Source: Phoronis australis
Lineage: Eukaryota; Phoronida; Phoronidae
Assembly: GCA_002633005.1 (NCBI GenBank)
Contig: NMRA01000103.1
Span: forward strand, 940,624-1,004,623
Direction of reading: 5' to 3'
DNA: 64,000 bases
In this document: positions 44,660 through 58,029 of the stretch, in pieces
Layout of the letters: the number at the start of each line of letters is the position of its first letter
Position numbering within the stretch: the stretch's first letter is position 1
Made by a program: the position numbers and the translations under genes
Notes under the pieces: generated by a model
What the model was told of the DNA's origin: nothing
Database searches by the model: none
What the model saw: only the letters and a program-made list of their open reading frames with translations

Positions 44660-45996
44660 CTGAAACGAAATATAGTTTAGCTAAGCAAAATGAAAATAGC
44701 TTAAATGCAACTGAATGACATTTCGTCATTCGTCAACTTATTCTGAACGATATCAGCAAAAAATCTTTGTAAACATTGACAAACAATCAGCACACTGTTG
44801 CAGGCCTACAGATTTGATTTTTTTTTTCAAACACTCTGAAAAAGTGCTTTATTTTTGAAAAAATATCTTGTCAGTTTCATATGTATGGATCTTGACACAA
44901 AACAAAACACAAACAAAACAAAAGATAATAAACCAGGGAGCACCTTTAAAGAGAAGGACTAGGACACATTTATTCAGTAGATTTTGTAACCAAATTTATA
45001 TACTGATCTCAAAATTTAGTGACGTAAATGGTATTCTTTTATTTTCTTCACATTTGAAGCCCGTACAAATTTGTTACATTCTCGATAGTCAAAAACAAGC
45101 AAAAACCAAAAGCAAATTTTCACTGAAACCAAATAAAAACATATACGTACATCAGTCTTTGATACTCCAATAATTTGCCCCATGGGTATAGCATGAACGT
45201 TTCTGTTAAAATATCTTTAACAACTTATTTATCTCGGTTGGAGTTAACCTTATATTCGGTACAACAGGAAAAAGCGTAGTATATGAGTTGATTCTATTGG
45301 ATGTCGCAGTCGCTGGAAATTCCGAGTTTGAACATACATGACGTCACCGACAGCCAAGTGGATGATAGGCGGCAATCGAACCAGGAATGATTTACGTGTC
45401 CCGGTCGAATCATTGCCACTGAGGTTCGAGGTCAGTTGGAGTTGACGATGCGGACACGAAATTGCAACCACACATAGATGCGATACCATCCATTAGCTCT
45501 GCCAAGTTACTCAAGTTACTCGTACTTGTTACTTACAAAACAGAGACACAGACAGGCGGACACAATCAGACGTTTCGTACGGATTCGCACAGACTATTTA
45601 GCATAGAATTGAGGATAATTCTGTTTATCTATACCCGCGTCACTTTATTTGATCGTGAAGGGGGGGGGGTGGCACTTCAGTAGGAAATTTCGACTTACGC
45701 TCAAGCGGGTTCGTATGACACAAAACAATTTCTTGGGGGTGCCTAGGTTCGTACTGATAGTCATACGATTGTTAGGCAATGGAAGTATCACGAATGAAGA
45801 CTGTAAAAAGGCTAGGGCTAACTTTGACTCATCCTACGAACTCTTATAAAATCCTACTGTGTAGTATGTGATTTTATTCTCGGTGTGTAAAGGCATACGG
45901 GAATACGGCGAAATAGATTTTTCGTTATATATTATGTTCCCGTGTATCGATGACCAAAGGCTTGCGTTGTCTCGGGTTTTCTCTCCAGAAACTTAC
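44660..45996. other. Stretch with no gene recognised
   Basis: Upstream (minus sense) of OGFr exon A, where its first exon(s) and promoter would be expected. No convincing ATG exon ending in phase 0 was found. Confidence 0.4.
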
Positions 45997-46108
45997 TATT
46001 CGGAATGTAGTTCATGAACTCAGCCTGTCTGGGACAGTGGGTCAAAACTGAGGTCACAGTAGCCAGTCCTAACAGAAATTCCACCGCCTCTACGATGAGG
46101 AAGTTGTT
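45997..46108 (-). CDS. Candidate orphan exon (112 nt)
   Basis: A strong acceptor (TATCTTTCTTCCAG) and donor (GTAAGT) bracket one open frame, phases 0-1, encoding 37 residues including FLIVEAVEFLLGLATVTSVL. Same strand as the OGFr gene, 1.3 kb upstream of its exon A, but the phase-1 end does not fit exon A's phase-0 start. A missing exon would be needed, or it belongs to another gene. No family recognised. Confidence 0.3.
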
Positions 46109-47689
46109 CTGGAAGAAAGATACTACTGTGCCTTTTCATTCCCGACATAGTGACTACTTTCAGAAAAAAAATCAAATGAGTTTTAATTCAATTAAAATCA
46201 TTAGAATAAGCGATCCTTTGTCCACAGCCTGAATGTAACCAGTTTCTTAGTTAAATAGCGTAATTGTGGTTTGAAAATGATGATCCCTAGGCATGCTACC
46301 GGAAATTCCCACACGCGCACTCGGGTATAACCAATGAGATAAATCAGTGAAGCTCATTGGGTAGACCGTCCAACGAGCTATGACTATAGGTGGCAGTGGC
46401 TGACGTCAAATAATCTGCTGCAGATCGCCCACGCGCGTCCGTAGCAGGTGGATCGTAGGACACGTGTTGGAAACCAGCATATTTTTGCGACCATCAAATT
46501 TGGTGTCTATCACATTACGCCAGCTTATAGTTGCATTAGTTCTTCAAGTATCATACAGCCAGCAACTTCACCACAGGGGCACAGGGAGATCAGAGCCCCT
46601 TTCCTTCCGGGACACCGTTTTCAGGTGTTACGCTGACAGTTTTCTTTGGTGGTTGCCCACATCCTTACAACGTCCCAATCCGCTTGTACTAATTAAGCAA
46701 CTTTTCAATCACAGTGATCTTCACTCATAGTTCTACAGACAAATCTCTAATCACATTCGATGTTAATTAACGCGTATGTACGTGTACTCGAATCACTGCT
46801 TTGACTAAACCTCGACTCATGCTTGCATAAGCGTTCATTGAACACAAGAATCAAACGTCAAGAAATGTTCACCAGAATCTAACTTTAATAGAGTCAGGAT
46901 GCGAGACTAGGGACTGATCTAAAAAAAACATCTCTTCTTAGTGTGATTCAGTGATAAACCTTTAAAAGAAAATAAATGTTCGTTTTTGCGATTATAAGGT
47001 TTGCCAAAACACCGATTAGTCCAATTTTGCCATGGTATTTTGCGTTTTTCCTCATGGGTCTCTTTCTTGAAAGCGACTTAAAGGGGAGGCAATCGTTTTT
47101 AGCGCTGTTTTTTTTTTATTAAATTACGGTTTTCTTGTTATCCTAGTAGATAAGTGTACATATAACACTACCCCGAGTTCAGGACGCATTCGGCTTCGCA
47201 TAAACTAAAATAAAGCCGGACTGTATTGGTGGCTTTGATTGGAAACTTACTGAGTTGAATAACTTGTTGAAACTTTGAATATTGTTTTGCTGTAAAATAC
47301 ATAGACAGTTGTGTAACGAGTGACAGTTTGCTGTATAACCACGCTGATATGGCTTTGACAGGCTCAGCTAAATAGCCTCTTTCGGGGTTTTTGTAGCCGA
47401 ACTTTAAGTTGTCTCGTTGGTTCATGAAGCTTATCTGAATTTTGAAATAAATAACACTTCCACACATGAAACCATTTACCCATGGGCGGATCTCTTGGAA
47501 GTCAAGGCCGCCCTCGCCTGCTCTATAGGGCATAAGCAGGCATTTTTCATTCCAACATCGTGGTTTTAAAACTGAGAAAATTATCAGTCACCACTGCTCA
47601 TCCTAATTTTCATATCTTCCTCAGTGTATAACCGGGCTCAACTTTCATCACATTAATTGTAAATTATTTATTTCACTGAATGTTCTCAC
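46109..47689. other. Stretch with no gene recognised
   Basis: Only short frames without motifs. A GGGCGGATCTCTTGG word near 47485 recalls transposon ends, but no partner was found. Confidence 0.4.
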
Positions 47690-48960
47690 ATGGAGATATT
47701 ACTGGTTGAGTGTTTATTTGCAGTTCTTCAGGGGTATCAATTGTCCCCTTTTATTTTCATTATTTATCGATGACCTTGATCTTGAGCTACAAGTACATAT
47801 TTTAGCATTAGGTGTCAGTCGGTATTTTAATACATATTGTCTTCTGTTTGTTGACGACGCGGTTATATTTGCAAACACAGCATTTAGTCTAAATAATCTT
47901 GAACTGTTCTGTAAAAATGGAAGTTTGTCATTAATTTGAATAAATCAAAAGTTTTGTTTTTTCGAAAATTTAAGGCAGATGTTTGAGAAGCTACGGAAAT
48001 TTTTTATTTTTTTTGAAATGATGTATACAAGATTACCATTATAAATTATAAATGGATTGACATATAATTTTTATAATATATGTACCATACTGCTGTACAA
48101 TATGTTACCGCAAGGAAGTTCAGCAGACTAAATATCCAAAGCCCTATATATTCTGAAAAAAAACATGTTGCAGTTTGAATCGGTACCGATAACCAGTTGG
48201 CTGCACATTTATGATAGCAAAATTAAACCAATATATGCTTCAGACATATACAGTTTTCGTCCACAACGGATGTGGAAATTTTACACATAATTCCGTAATT
48301 TTTTATTGGTGTTTAGACGAAATGCTCATAAAGGAAGTGACCAAGGAAGACATGGGAAGGCACATCATGTTGACTCTAAGATTTACGTTAATTATTATAA
48401 ATACTGGTTGAAATTGATTAACTTTGGTGATCACAAGTTTTTAAAAAACTGTTATAACTATCAATACAATTTGGCCGAACGAAAATTTAAATGGTGAGCG
48501 CTAAGTATGAAGCAGTTACCCTTTGAATTAGGATTCGGTGTTGTTCGGGAAACTCGGTCGGTTGGGAATGATGGGCTATTTTTGGGAGAGTTTAAATAGA
48601 AATTTGGACATTGGTGGGCAACAGTGGTATGAGGAAATGTTGAATGTCAGTAAATTATACTCCGACAGAGTATGCAAACAATCAATTACTCATGGAAAAG
48701 TATGTCATATGTGTGAAAACTAGAAAATTTCTGAAGGCGTTAGTAATATCTTAATGTCTTTGTTCAAACCATAACTTACAAGTTGAAAGTGGAAGACATT
48801 TGAATATCCCTAGAGAGAATAGATTATCTACGTTGTAATTGAGTGTCAACTTTATGACGATTTAAGAACAAATTTCAGGATTGTAAGCATGAACCGTCAA
48901 CTTAACTTGGAAAATCTCATAATTAGCTAAATATTCTTGAGCAGCTGGTAGCACAACAGA
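47690..48960 (+). mobile_element. Decayed LINE (non-LTR retrotransposon): RT core to C-terminal region
   Basis: 47706-47939 encodes LLFSLFIDDLDLELQ and CLLFVDDAVIFANT, i.e. the reverse-transcriptase segment around the catalytic (Y/F)xDD box (FVDD here). Further on, with frame breaks, come KIKPIYASDIYSF, YYKYWLKLINF with CYNYQYNLAE, ELGFGVVRETRSVGN and VESGRHLNIPRENRLSTL, in the order seen after the RT in CR1/L2-like LINEs. Many stops; no endonuclease or 3' tail recognised. Inactive. Confidence 0.75.
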
Positions 48961-51900
48961 TGATATAGATAGTAAGGTTTTTTAATGCATTGCATAAATG
49001 TATATACGGACCAGGGGGGGGGACTTTTGTAAAATAAGGAAATAAAAAATGTAACTGTGAATTCATTGTAATTTTGCTTCGTCTCTCTCTTTTTATATGC
49101 AATAGTGAGCACCATTTGGTAATAGACGTGGGCAGAAAAAATATCACTGCGTGTCATTCAACTCTCCGAGTTTGGTCGCGAGTAATAGCAGTCGAAATGA
49201 AAAAATAGTTTCTTTGAAGCATGGCACTCTAGCCCGGAATGGCAACTTCTGCACGTGACCGACGTATTATATTGTTAGAGCTTGCGTATGAAGCGGAAAA
49301 GGATTCTTAAAAGAGTACTTTTCTGCGCATAGAAATCAGAGGCGTGCTTCCCTTTGAATTATTCCTTCATCTGCTTTTGGTAGAGATTACAAAACTACAC
49401 AAATGGGTAATTCACCTATACGTGGCTAAGTCGTAATCACTTGGGGGGAAATTCTTACTCGAATCGTAATCAGTCTTACAAGTATATTAATTCTTGCAAT
49501 TTGTGAGCTGTCGGGAATTCGTGGCAAGTTTTGCCCAGTTCAAAATTCATGAACCGTTTTCATACATTTTAAAACTACAATTAAGGAACATTAAAGGCTA
49601 GAAAAATGATTTTTGAGATCAGCCTTAGTGATGAGTCTAACCTGTAACTCCCGCAATCACAACGAAACGCTCTTCTGGCGATGACGACAGGGTATTTTAA
49701 GCCAGTTTAACTGGTCTTGTCACCGGTACTGACTTCAGCAAATACCTGTAAGAAAACAGTGAAAACGGACCATTTGTAATAAAATCACAAAAACAAAGAA
49801 TTTTTTGTTGTTTTATTGCTCTCGTTAGTCTAAGCTATTGAGCAATAACTCCAAAACACGTTTTTCGGCCACAAAACTGATATTTTTCCCTTTAATACGG
49901 TACAAATACAATTACCAAAAAGCAAAGCATTAGATTCAGGTGAAATAATATGAGAAATGTAATATTAACAGATTTAATCACAAAAGAATTAACAAATACA
50001 CACTAATAAACACTCACAAAACAGAAAACGTTTGCAGCTTTCAGGTGCTTAGTAATTAAAATTTAAGTTGCCTAACTGGAAGTGAATCGAGACAATGATT
50101 TGTAGTATATTCTTAAATTGCGTAACTGATTCGTAAACGATTCTTCGAGTAGAGTCCTACAAATATCTGTTTTCAAATAGAAAAGTTGCGGAACATTTAA
50201 GAGCAAAAAAGCTTGGCTGGGTAGCCCTTCCAAACGTTGGTCGCTTTAATTCAATCGGAGGTTAATTTTCAATTCCGACTGACTCTTGAAAGCGATGCTA
50301 TCACCGTGAGGAAATCTAGTGCGCCTAATAGGCTTAATTCATACGCCCAACATCTTCCTCCTTTCCAAGAACTATCGTTAGTTGGACCAGTCTTCCTGGT
50401 TTGATCAAGTTAAAGAGGCATGGAACGGGAAAGGTCTTCAAAATATCTTTTTAACAATTCCTGACTAAAGTTCCATCTCGCAATGTCTGCTTCAGAGTTA
50501 TTCGTTTTCCCTTGTGAGGGAATTCCCAGAAAAATCACAAAATTCGCAATTTTTGAAATACGCGCTGAGGAAAAACTATGTAACCAAAACAGAGTTTCTA
50601 ATCTCCCTTCCACTTATGATAAATGCGCGCTTGTACACAGTCATTCGATAAAAAGCTTACTGACAAGATGGATATTAGCGGGAGATTATCATGTGTGAGT
50701 GCACTCCGAATCTGAGGTCGACAGCACAGCATGGGCAAGCGATTTCTTGAAAAGAATTCCAAAAGTATTTAGAATATATTTGAATAGTACGATACCTATA
50801 GAACTAATTTCAAACAGTTAGGTCTCTCGTCAACTGCCTCTTAATCAGATTGGCTATCGCCATTGTTTTGTTTACATTAAAGGTCAAAGGTCACACAAAC
50901 CATATATAGGGGAATGTGCTACGTCTATGTCTTTCCGTACCAAATAAGACTACGTGCTCTGCCTTGTGGGAGAAATCGACGAAGTGACAACCGACAGATC
51001 GTTTTTTCTGGAATTTGACAGTAAAGACACTTATACTCGGTGAACAGGGTGAATTCTGTTTCAGTGGCAGGAAAGCACTCCGCAAAATGCAATTTAGTCT
51101 GTTTTTTGCGTTCCAGGCCTCTTTAATGTTAACCAGGAAAACGAAACATCTTTCCAAATGACTTTTCCTGGTATTAGAGAGCTTCAGCTACACGTTAAAC
51201 GCGAACGTGTGAGTATCCAGGGGTCACAGGTTCACGTTTGCGTATGCGTTTAGTTCCGTTTTTGGTTTCGGGTACAGTTAAGTGGTGGCGCTGTAGTTAA
51301 CAAGAAAATGACAGTATCACATGCTGGATGTGTCGCTCTTGGGAGATAAATTCGACTCACTGTGCACATACGTTTTCATCTACTGATGTTTATGATACAA
51401 GGAATGTACATGTTTTGAATGGGAGTGTCACGCCCCACTTGTGCCACACTCCTGGCTACGCCAATGCCAGTCACCTGTGTAGTTTGTCTGAGAATCACGA
51501 CATTTCCCAAGTCTCAACGGCGTAGCGGAGGGCGGGACAGTTGCTACAGGTGGCAACCAGGGGAGAGGGTTAAAGCTACGATTGGGGTGACATCATAATA
51601 CTCCTCACCCTAGTAAAAAACATCAACATATCAGGTACGAAAATTTCTAAGCTGTCATTTTTTTCTGATACCAAAACCGCTTTGGGCAAAAATACAGAAA
51701 AAAACTTTTGAGTTTAACTCACAAACTCTCAATTATTCCTGTTTGCTTTGAATATCTCTAATCAAAGCATGCATTTCATTTGTTTTTATGAAATACTAAC
51801 GAAATTGCGATGTTTTGGCACGAAATATGGTTATACTTTTGTGTCACCCATTACCACCTGCCAGTGATTGCTGTGGCTTTTATGAGAAAAATCAGCATCG

Positions 51901-52437
51901 CGACGAGGGGAATACTTCAAACATTCTACCGAGTAAAACACATCATGGAACTCTAGCTGTGGAATGCCAACACCGATCTCGCCGTCGTTAACGTTGCGCA
52001 TGCGTTAGAGTTGTTTGCATTCGTTTGTTCCGGTATGTGAACTTGCTGTGGAATTTACTGTCACTAGAAATTTTGTGAACTCCGCCGTCTTTCAACCACG
52101 TTGCATAAGAGTCCTATCAGTGAAAAAACCGTTGCTAGTTCTTGATAGTTATTCCAGAAGCAAAAGAATAAAGTAATTCATAAGTAATTATCATCTCGGG
52201 TACCCGACTGGTTTTTAAAAATGTAATTGAGTTCTAAATGATAAAAATAACATAAAAAGGAAATGAACCCGAGAGGTTATTGGAATGATTAGTTAAGCCA
52301 CTAGGGAAATAAGTTCAATCATTCAAAAGGGTTTTACCCTATAAATACAAAGACTTTAAGATCCCTGGCAGTTGCCGTGAATGTTTTAGTGAGGCATTCA
52401 TTCAAAAGTATACATCTTTTTGTATTGTAATTAATTG
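48961..52437. other. Stretch with no gene recognised
   Basis: Only short frames on both strands. A segment at 49640-49750 is bounded by AG and GT on the minus strand but has in-frame stops and looks repeat-derived. Confidence 0.4.
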
Positions 52438-52780
52438 GACCTTTGGTGCCGTTTGATAAAATTACATTCTTCAGTAAAAATTCAGAATGCATTGAGATTT
52501 ACGAAAATGCGATATACTACTCCAAGTATCTATCAAAGATTTGCAGATAAAACTTTTCTGGTGGATAAAAAATGGTAGCTTCGAAATGTATTGTGGATAA
52601 CTCATCACATTGGTTGCAGTGTAGGACTTCTCATAGAAGTTTAGAAATAAACTCTTTTCTTCAAAAAGTAAAAGTTAGTGATACTGACACATGTAGTGTG
52701 TGTTACCGTAGACAAGAGACAGTGAAACACATTTTTGTTACTGTTATGATACTAAAGATAGTGGACAATGGAAAATAACA
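52438..52780 (+). mobile_element. Second decayed LINE fragment (C-terminal zinc-knuckle part)
   Basis: The plus frames read SHWLQCRTSHRSLEINSFLQ, then KVKVSDTDTCSVC and ETVKHIF, resembling the W..R..HR.L..N..L....D..C..C...ET..H.F end of some non-LTR retrotransposon polyproteins. Stops interrupt both sides. It appears to be a different family from the fragment at 47.7 kb. Confidence 0.55.
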
Positions 52781-55013
52781 ATATTCATAAAAAGAGATAA
52801 TGTTGAGCAGTTGTTGCATAGTTGACAAGGTCAATATTCAGGAACAAAAAAAAAGGAACAACTGGATTGATAAGCGGGACTTCAGAATAAAAAGCGGAAC
52901 ATCTGGGTTTAGGCCAAAACGTTAAGGTGAAATGTTCGCTGCAACACACAAGGACGTACCGACAGCGTTTTTTTTGTCGAACGGGAGACGTAACACTCAA
53001 AAATGGCCGAGAGCGTTTTTGTCGCTGTTTTTTTATAGGTGAAGGGGCTGTGTGTCAAAAAGCGGGAGATTTAGATAATGTGTTGTGATGGCGATAAAAA
53101 ATGGGGCACTCCGCCAAAAGCGGGGCTACTGGCAAACACACGTTCGTCATCAGCAACATGAAGTACTGGATTGCGTTCGTTTACAAGGTAAACTTTTTTA
53201 ATTTTTGAAAGTTTTATTTCACGGGTATAGGTGAATACTACATACAACAACAGTTGGCCTACTTCTCAGAAATCGAATTTTTTACAAAAACAAACATTGC
53301 ACAAATGGATTATTGAAGAAAAAAATTGAAAACGGATTAACTTCTTTCCGCAAAATACTGTAACATGATTTTAATTCCCAAAATGTTTTGTTGGAAAGCT
53401 CTTATGATAGGTTGTCGTAAGTGGTTCTACGACTGGAGCTGAAAGGATATCAGAGATCAAACTACTCCAGGCATCCACCTAAGGCCAAAGGTCCACGGTG
53501 TGGGGGGGGACCTGTATTACGTGTTTGGACTGGAGTGCGGCGTCGTCATGAGCAATTTGATATAGGAATACAACACCAGTCGAACAAAATTGTCCTTATA
53601 ATGAAGAAATCAACCCTATATATAATTAGAAACCAATCTGTCCAGTAGCTTAAGAGTCGTGGCAAGCGCTGAAAGCTTCCCACGTCAGTGTGACCAGCAA
53701 TGGCGGCCCAGTGCGACTCGATAAGACGTGGTGATGTGAAAAAATCAAGAATATCGGTGGAAGTTTGTTAAAAAACGATATATTTTGTCGTTGATTTAAC
53801 ACATTTCATACGGTAAGTAATATTTTATCAAGATTTGCATGTACTGCAAAAGTGTATTTGATTAACAAAGATATGGAAAGAGTAAATTAGCCAGCCAGAC
53901 AAAGGGCTGTGCGGACTCGCCTGAGCTAATTGTACGGACTCGTCATGAGTAGATTTTTGAAAACTGTACGAACTCGTCACTGAACTGGTTAAGAATGAGG
54001 AAAATTTTAATCAGAATAGACCGTTTAACTTTAAAATTACCACTAGTTTTCGAGAAGCATAATCGGATAGGTTACTTGAGAAAGATTGGAAATATTTGCA
54101 AATTGTGTAAGTGAGAACACAGATAAGAAATGTTAGGCCATTGTCATTAACAATTTTGGAGAGAGTAAAATCGATGTAAAACATTTCACACTTTTTTCTG
54201 ATCAACCAACTTCAAGAGCTGTTACTTCTGTGTTGGCACAGATCACTTTGCTGAAATAATTGGCCACGGCGATCAAGAACTAAGGATTAGGTACATGTAT
54301 CTATCGTTGCATGAACACAGCATTTTGGAATGTTTCAGAGTAAAAAATATGGGTGCATTCCCAATAGATCAAAAGCTATATTTTGGTGGCTGAAATAACC
54401 AACGTATACTGTACATAATTCTGTGCCATTTATTAAAATCTGGGAGGTTTGTGCTAGACAGGGGAGATAATCCACAGACCACTTTTTGGGGTTAATTTTA
54501 GTGGCCATTTTTGTGACCTTCTTACTGCCATAAAACACCTTGTAGCCTTATGTGACGTTTTGAACATACAGTTAAAGAGTTAGTCTTGATGACTGAGCAA
54601 TAAAAAATCTTGCCTCAACTTTGCACCTTAGTGAAAATTGTCTTTCAAAACTGTCTATTTTCTTAGTTTGGAAATGACAAGCAGAGTTAACAGACCATTT
54701 GAATAAACTTTTAGGCAAGAAGTCTGCTTTAAATAGTTATAAAAACCAAGTCTGAACTCTTTCAAATGAAAACAAAATGTTTTCTGGGTTTATTACGAGG
54801 CTAGTATCAAAACTGAACCCGATGACTTTTGCCCACTGAGGGAGGTTAAGCTTGAGGATATATAAAAATGTACGTGTAACTCTCTTATATTCTTTCATTT
54901 CTTTTACATTATCAGGTTAATTTAAACACTCTGTAGAAATTTTAAATGGAAATAAATGCCTTTAAGATTAAACGAGTAAGAATTGATGTAATGACTGGTT
55001 TTGAGAAAAGCAA
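52781..55013. other. Stretch with no gene recognised
   Basis: A short 23-codon frame starts ATGGCGGCCCAGTGC at 53702 and is followed by a GTAAGT at about 53814, which could be a leader exon, but nothing supports a gene. Confidence 0.35.
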
Positions 55014-56280
55014 GTGCATTTTAAAAAGACAAAATGGCGGACGATGTCGATGGGCCTTCATGTTCCTTTAGAGTGTATTCTGCAAAAAATCCGATCACAA
55101 AAGCTTTGTGCTTTAGCGAGTTATGTCAAAGACACCATTGAACATTTGAGATACAGGAAACTACCTCACAAAGCAAGGCCTGTGCTAGAGTACGCACTCG
55201 TACTACCCGGAGTCGGTGAATTTCTGACTGGAAAGGACCAGTCATGGAAGAGTCAGGTAATGCTGGATGTTACCACTCTGCTACTCTCCTCCTGAACGTA
55301 GCAGCCTTGTCAAATTTTACCGGCATTTCTGTTTCTAGATATGACTTTAGTGAAAGTCAGAATGGAAAGGATCTCTGTGATCGCAAGATCGCTCCACTCA
55401 AACAACATGCAAAGTACTTTGTAGCCGAAGGTAACAATATCATAAACTTTCTGGATTTGAAAGAAGCGTTACTTTCCAGTGGCCGTGTGAAGGGATGTTA
55501 TGTGTATGCATGTTCAGTCAATGCAACAAAGTCTTTTCCAAAATACTCAGTTCCTGGTATAAGCACATTCCCAAATTCCTACTATTCCACCCAAGGAATT
55601 CGCGTGTGGAAATCATTCCATGTAGGTGACGATAAGATCTTACAAATACTGAGAAAATGGGAAACCTATTTCTCTAAAATACACTAACATCTCTAGACAT
55701 GGCGGATTTTCAACACCAAGAGTTAAGGTTGGCATTGTATCTAGTGAAGAGCCTCAACAAAAGTTCCCTTGTACCCAGCAAGGTTACTCGAATTTTTTTG
55801 CTACAGACACAGAACTAGGTCAGAATTTGGATGTGGGTAACCACACTGAACATTTACAGAGGGAAACCACGTATGACCACATCGCACGACAGTGGTCAGA
55901 AATGCTTTCAGATGCAAGAACCGGAGTGTCATTTGAGGCAGCCTCAGAATACTATTTGGATGAGACGAATACTGAAACAATAGGTTAGGCATTGAAAAAA
56001 GGTAAAAGGTCAACAAGATTTTCAGCAAAGGTTAAGAACTTCCTGACGAACATATTCGATGAAGGAGATAAGTCAGGTAAAAACTTTCACCCTCGGAAGT
56101 GCCAAAATGGAGAAAACATTACGAGAACCCACTGGTAAAGTGTTTACCTGTGATATTAAGTGAAGCGCAGATTGGTGGATTTTTTCGAGGTTGTCCGCAG
56201 CAATGTTTATGACGATGCAATTTCTGCTGAAGATGCTGTTATACATGTATCGTCAGATTTACTGAATGAAGTCGGGTAAA
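55014..56280 (+). pseudogene. Fossil transposon gene (transposase-like domain plus C2H2 remnant)
   Basis: 55244-55687 is open for 147 codons: ESGNAGCYHS, YDFSESQNGKDLCDRKIAP, KYFVAEGNNI and GRVKGCYVYAC match the order of a transposase-like domain of large cnidarian, lophotrochozoan and cephalochordate gene families (S/DNAGCYH, YDFSEAQxGKDxCDR, GVKGC). From about 55695 a different frame gives a degenerate zinc finger (FPCTQQGYSNFFATDTELGQ, second Cys and HLD lost), RETTYDHIARQW, then FSAKVKNFLTNIFDEG with GKNFHP, and near 56.2 kb QIGGFFRG and DAISAEDAV, again in family order. Frame changes, a stop at 55987 and lost zinc ligands show it is dead. I recall the family only from its sequence pattern. 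Confidence 0.6.
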
Positions 56281-58029
56281 TGAGCTCAACGTTTAGCCTG
56301 GTTTTGTAGCATACCACTCAAAGATATGTGATATATGAAGTCGAGAGCGTTACTTCTGTTTACTTCATGTCTGTCATAAATGAGTCATTAATAAAATTGT
56401 CTCTCGTGAATTATTTTCTATTGACTGTGAATGTGTACCTTTTTATACCACTGATGATCACACTGACAGAAATATTCAGCGTTAGGGTGACGGTGTGTGG
56501 GGGGAACACCAGATTTCTGGCGACTGGTGGCGACTAAAATTTGTAGCAACCATCAGGAACATTACAATATGAACCCAAAGTTACAATGACTATTGACAAG
56601 TTGAAGGATTTTTTGCACTGAACACTACGGGGCCATATCCACCTTGGTTGCCTTCCTTTGCCTGTGGCACGAACAAGGCAGATAGAAAACAAGGCTGGGG
56701 TGAGTTCAGTAACACTAGAACTTCTCTAAAATTTATCCAAAACCACATGTTATCATTTAAAATGCAGGGCAATATCTCGCGAAGTCTTGAATTACAGCAA
56801 GATCCTCGTGTTACTGCTCTTATTCTAGATGCGTTTTCAGTCTCTACGTAAACAAAAACAGCGCCATCTATCATTTAGAACCACGCATGCCAGTTGATTT
56901 ACGTTACGTATTTTATGTAATAAGCAATAATCATCAATGCCGTTTTCATAGAATGGTAATTAATAATGCTGTCTGCCTTTTCTCCAAAATACAAGGTTTT
57001 TATGTCGTGTTTCGCAAGCTAATTATATGTTCCAAGAGCCCCCTATTGGCAGCAGAGGCAACTGAGAACATGCAAACGGACAAAGTGCAGTTCGTGTAAT
57101 GCTTCGTACGCAAAAACTACTTTAGAGGCAAGATTTTTTATTTTAGACTATGAACAAGTTAGGAATGACTAAACAAATTATTATAAAGTCAATTTCAGAA
57201 AAGGTGCGTTATGGCTGCTACAGAGTGCCAAATGTGGCCGAAAATGGCTTCAGTGAAAACCTGAAAAATAGCCGTTTTTGCCTCACAAATTCAAAACGTA
57301 CAAATTTAAAAATGGATTTTGAAAGTTATGCCATTAAATTATTCAGCCATTTCCCTTTCAATTCGTATTATTCATTTGTTTTGTCCTTACCACACATGGT
57401 AGTAAAATGCATTCAAACATGCCTACTTCGACGCCCAATTTTGTTGCAAAATGGAGGTACAGGTCATAAAAAGAAAAATAATGAACGGAAATTCTTAAAA
57501 AGTGAGGTTTTTCTATATCTCAACAAACCAAACTCATGTGCTAAGTTTCAAAAAAAATCGGTGATTTTGGGTATAGACTCTACCTGTTGGTTTTTATATG
57601 GAGTCACGCTTAATTGTAAGTCGTGACCCTGAAATTCGTAATACAATAATTATTCTTGTGGCGTTTTATTTGTCCCCAAAATGAGATGGATGGGACGCTG
57701 ATATAAATCCTGCTATTTAGGCAAATGCCCTTCAGGCTTCATGTACAACTAATATATAGTTCCGGTTGTTCTTTCTAGCCAGCCTCCGCTTTACCCAGCC
57801 TCATGGAACAGTATAATCACTCATAAGTTTATCCCAATTAAACAGTTCCTTACCTATCCCGCCCTCTCCATTCTGTGTTGAAAAAATATGGTGCTGGTTA
57901 TTGTTGTTATTATAGCCACTGCTGGTACCTTCTTCAAGCCCGCAGTGTGCTGCCGTCAACTAAGAAAAGACTCCTTTGGCTATCGACCAGAACTACACTT
58001 GAGCGTCAATCACCGCAGATTGCCTCTAT
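56281..58029. other. Stretch with no gene recognised; one long but unconvincing frame
   Basis: 57150-57626 is open for 158 codons on the plus strand, but composition, lack of motifs and resemblance to non-coding repeat words (AAGTTTCAAAAAAAATCGGT) argue against coding. Confidence 0.4.

Noticed and set aside
45361-45430. GGTTCGATTGCC-like B box on the minus strand as a tRNA
   Set aside because: No matching acceptor stem or anticodon arm at the right distance.
49640-49750. Minus segment bounded by AG and GT that looked like an exon
   Set aside because: Every frame contains a stop or lacks any signature; it resembles repeat sequence.
57150-57626. 158-codon plus-strand frame, among the longest in the window
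   Set aside because: No family motif, repeat-like nucleotide words, AT-driven composition and no splice or promoter context.
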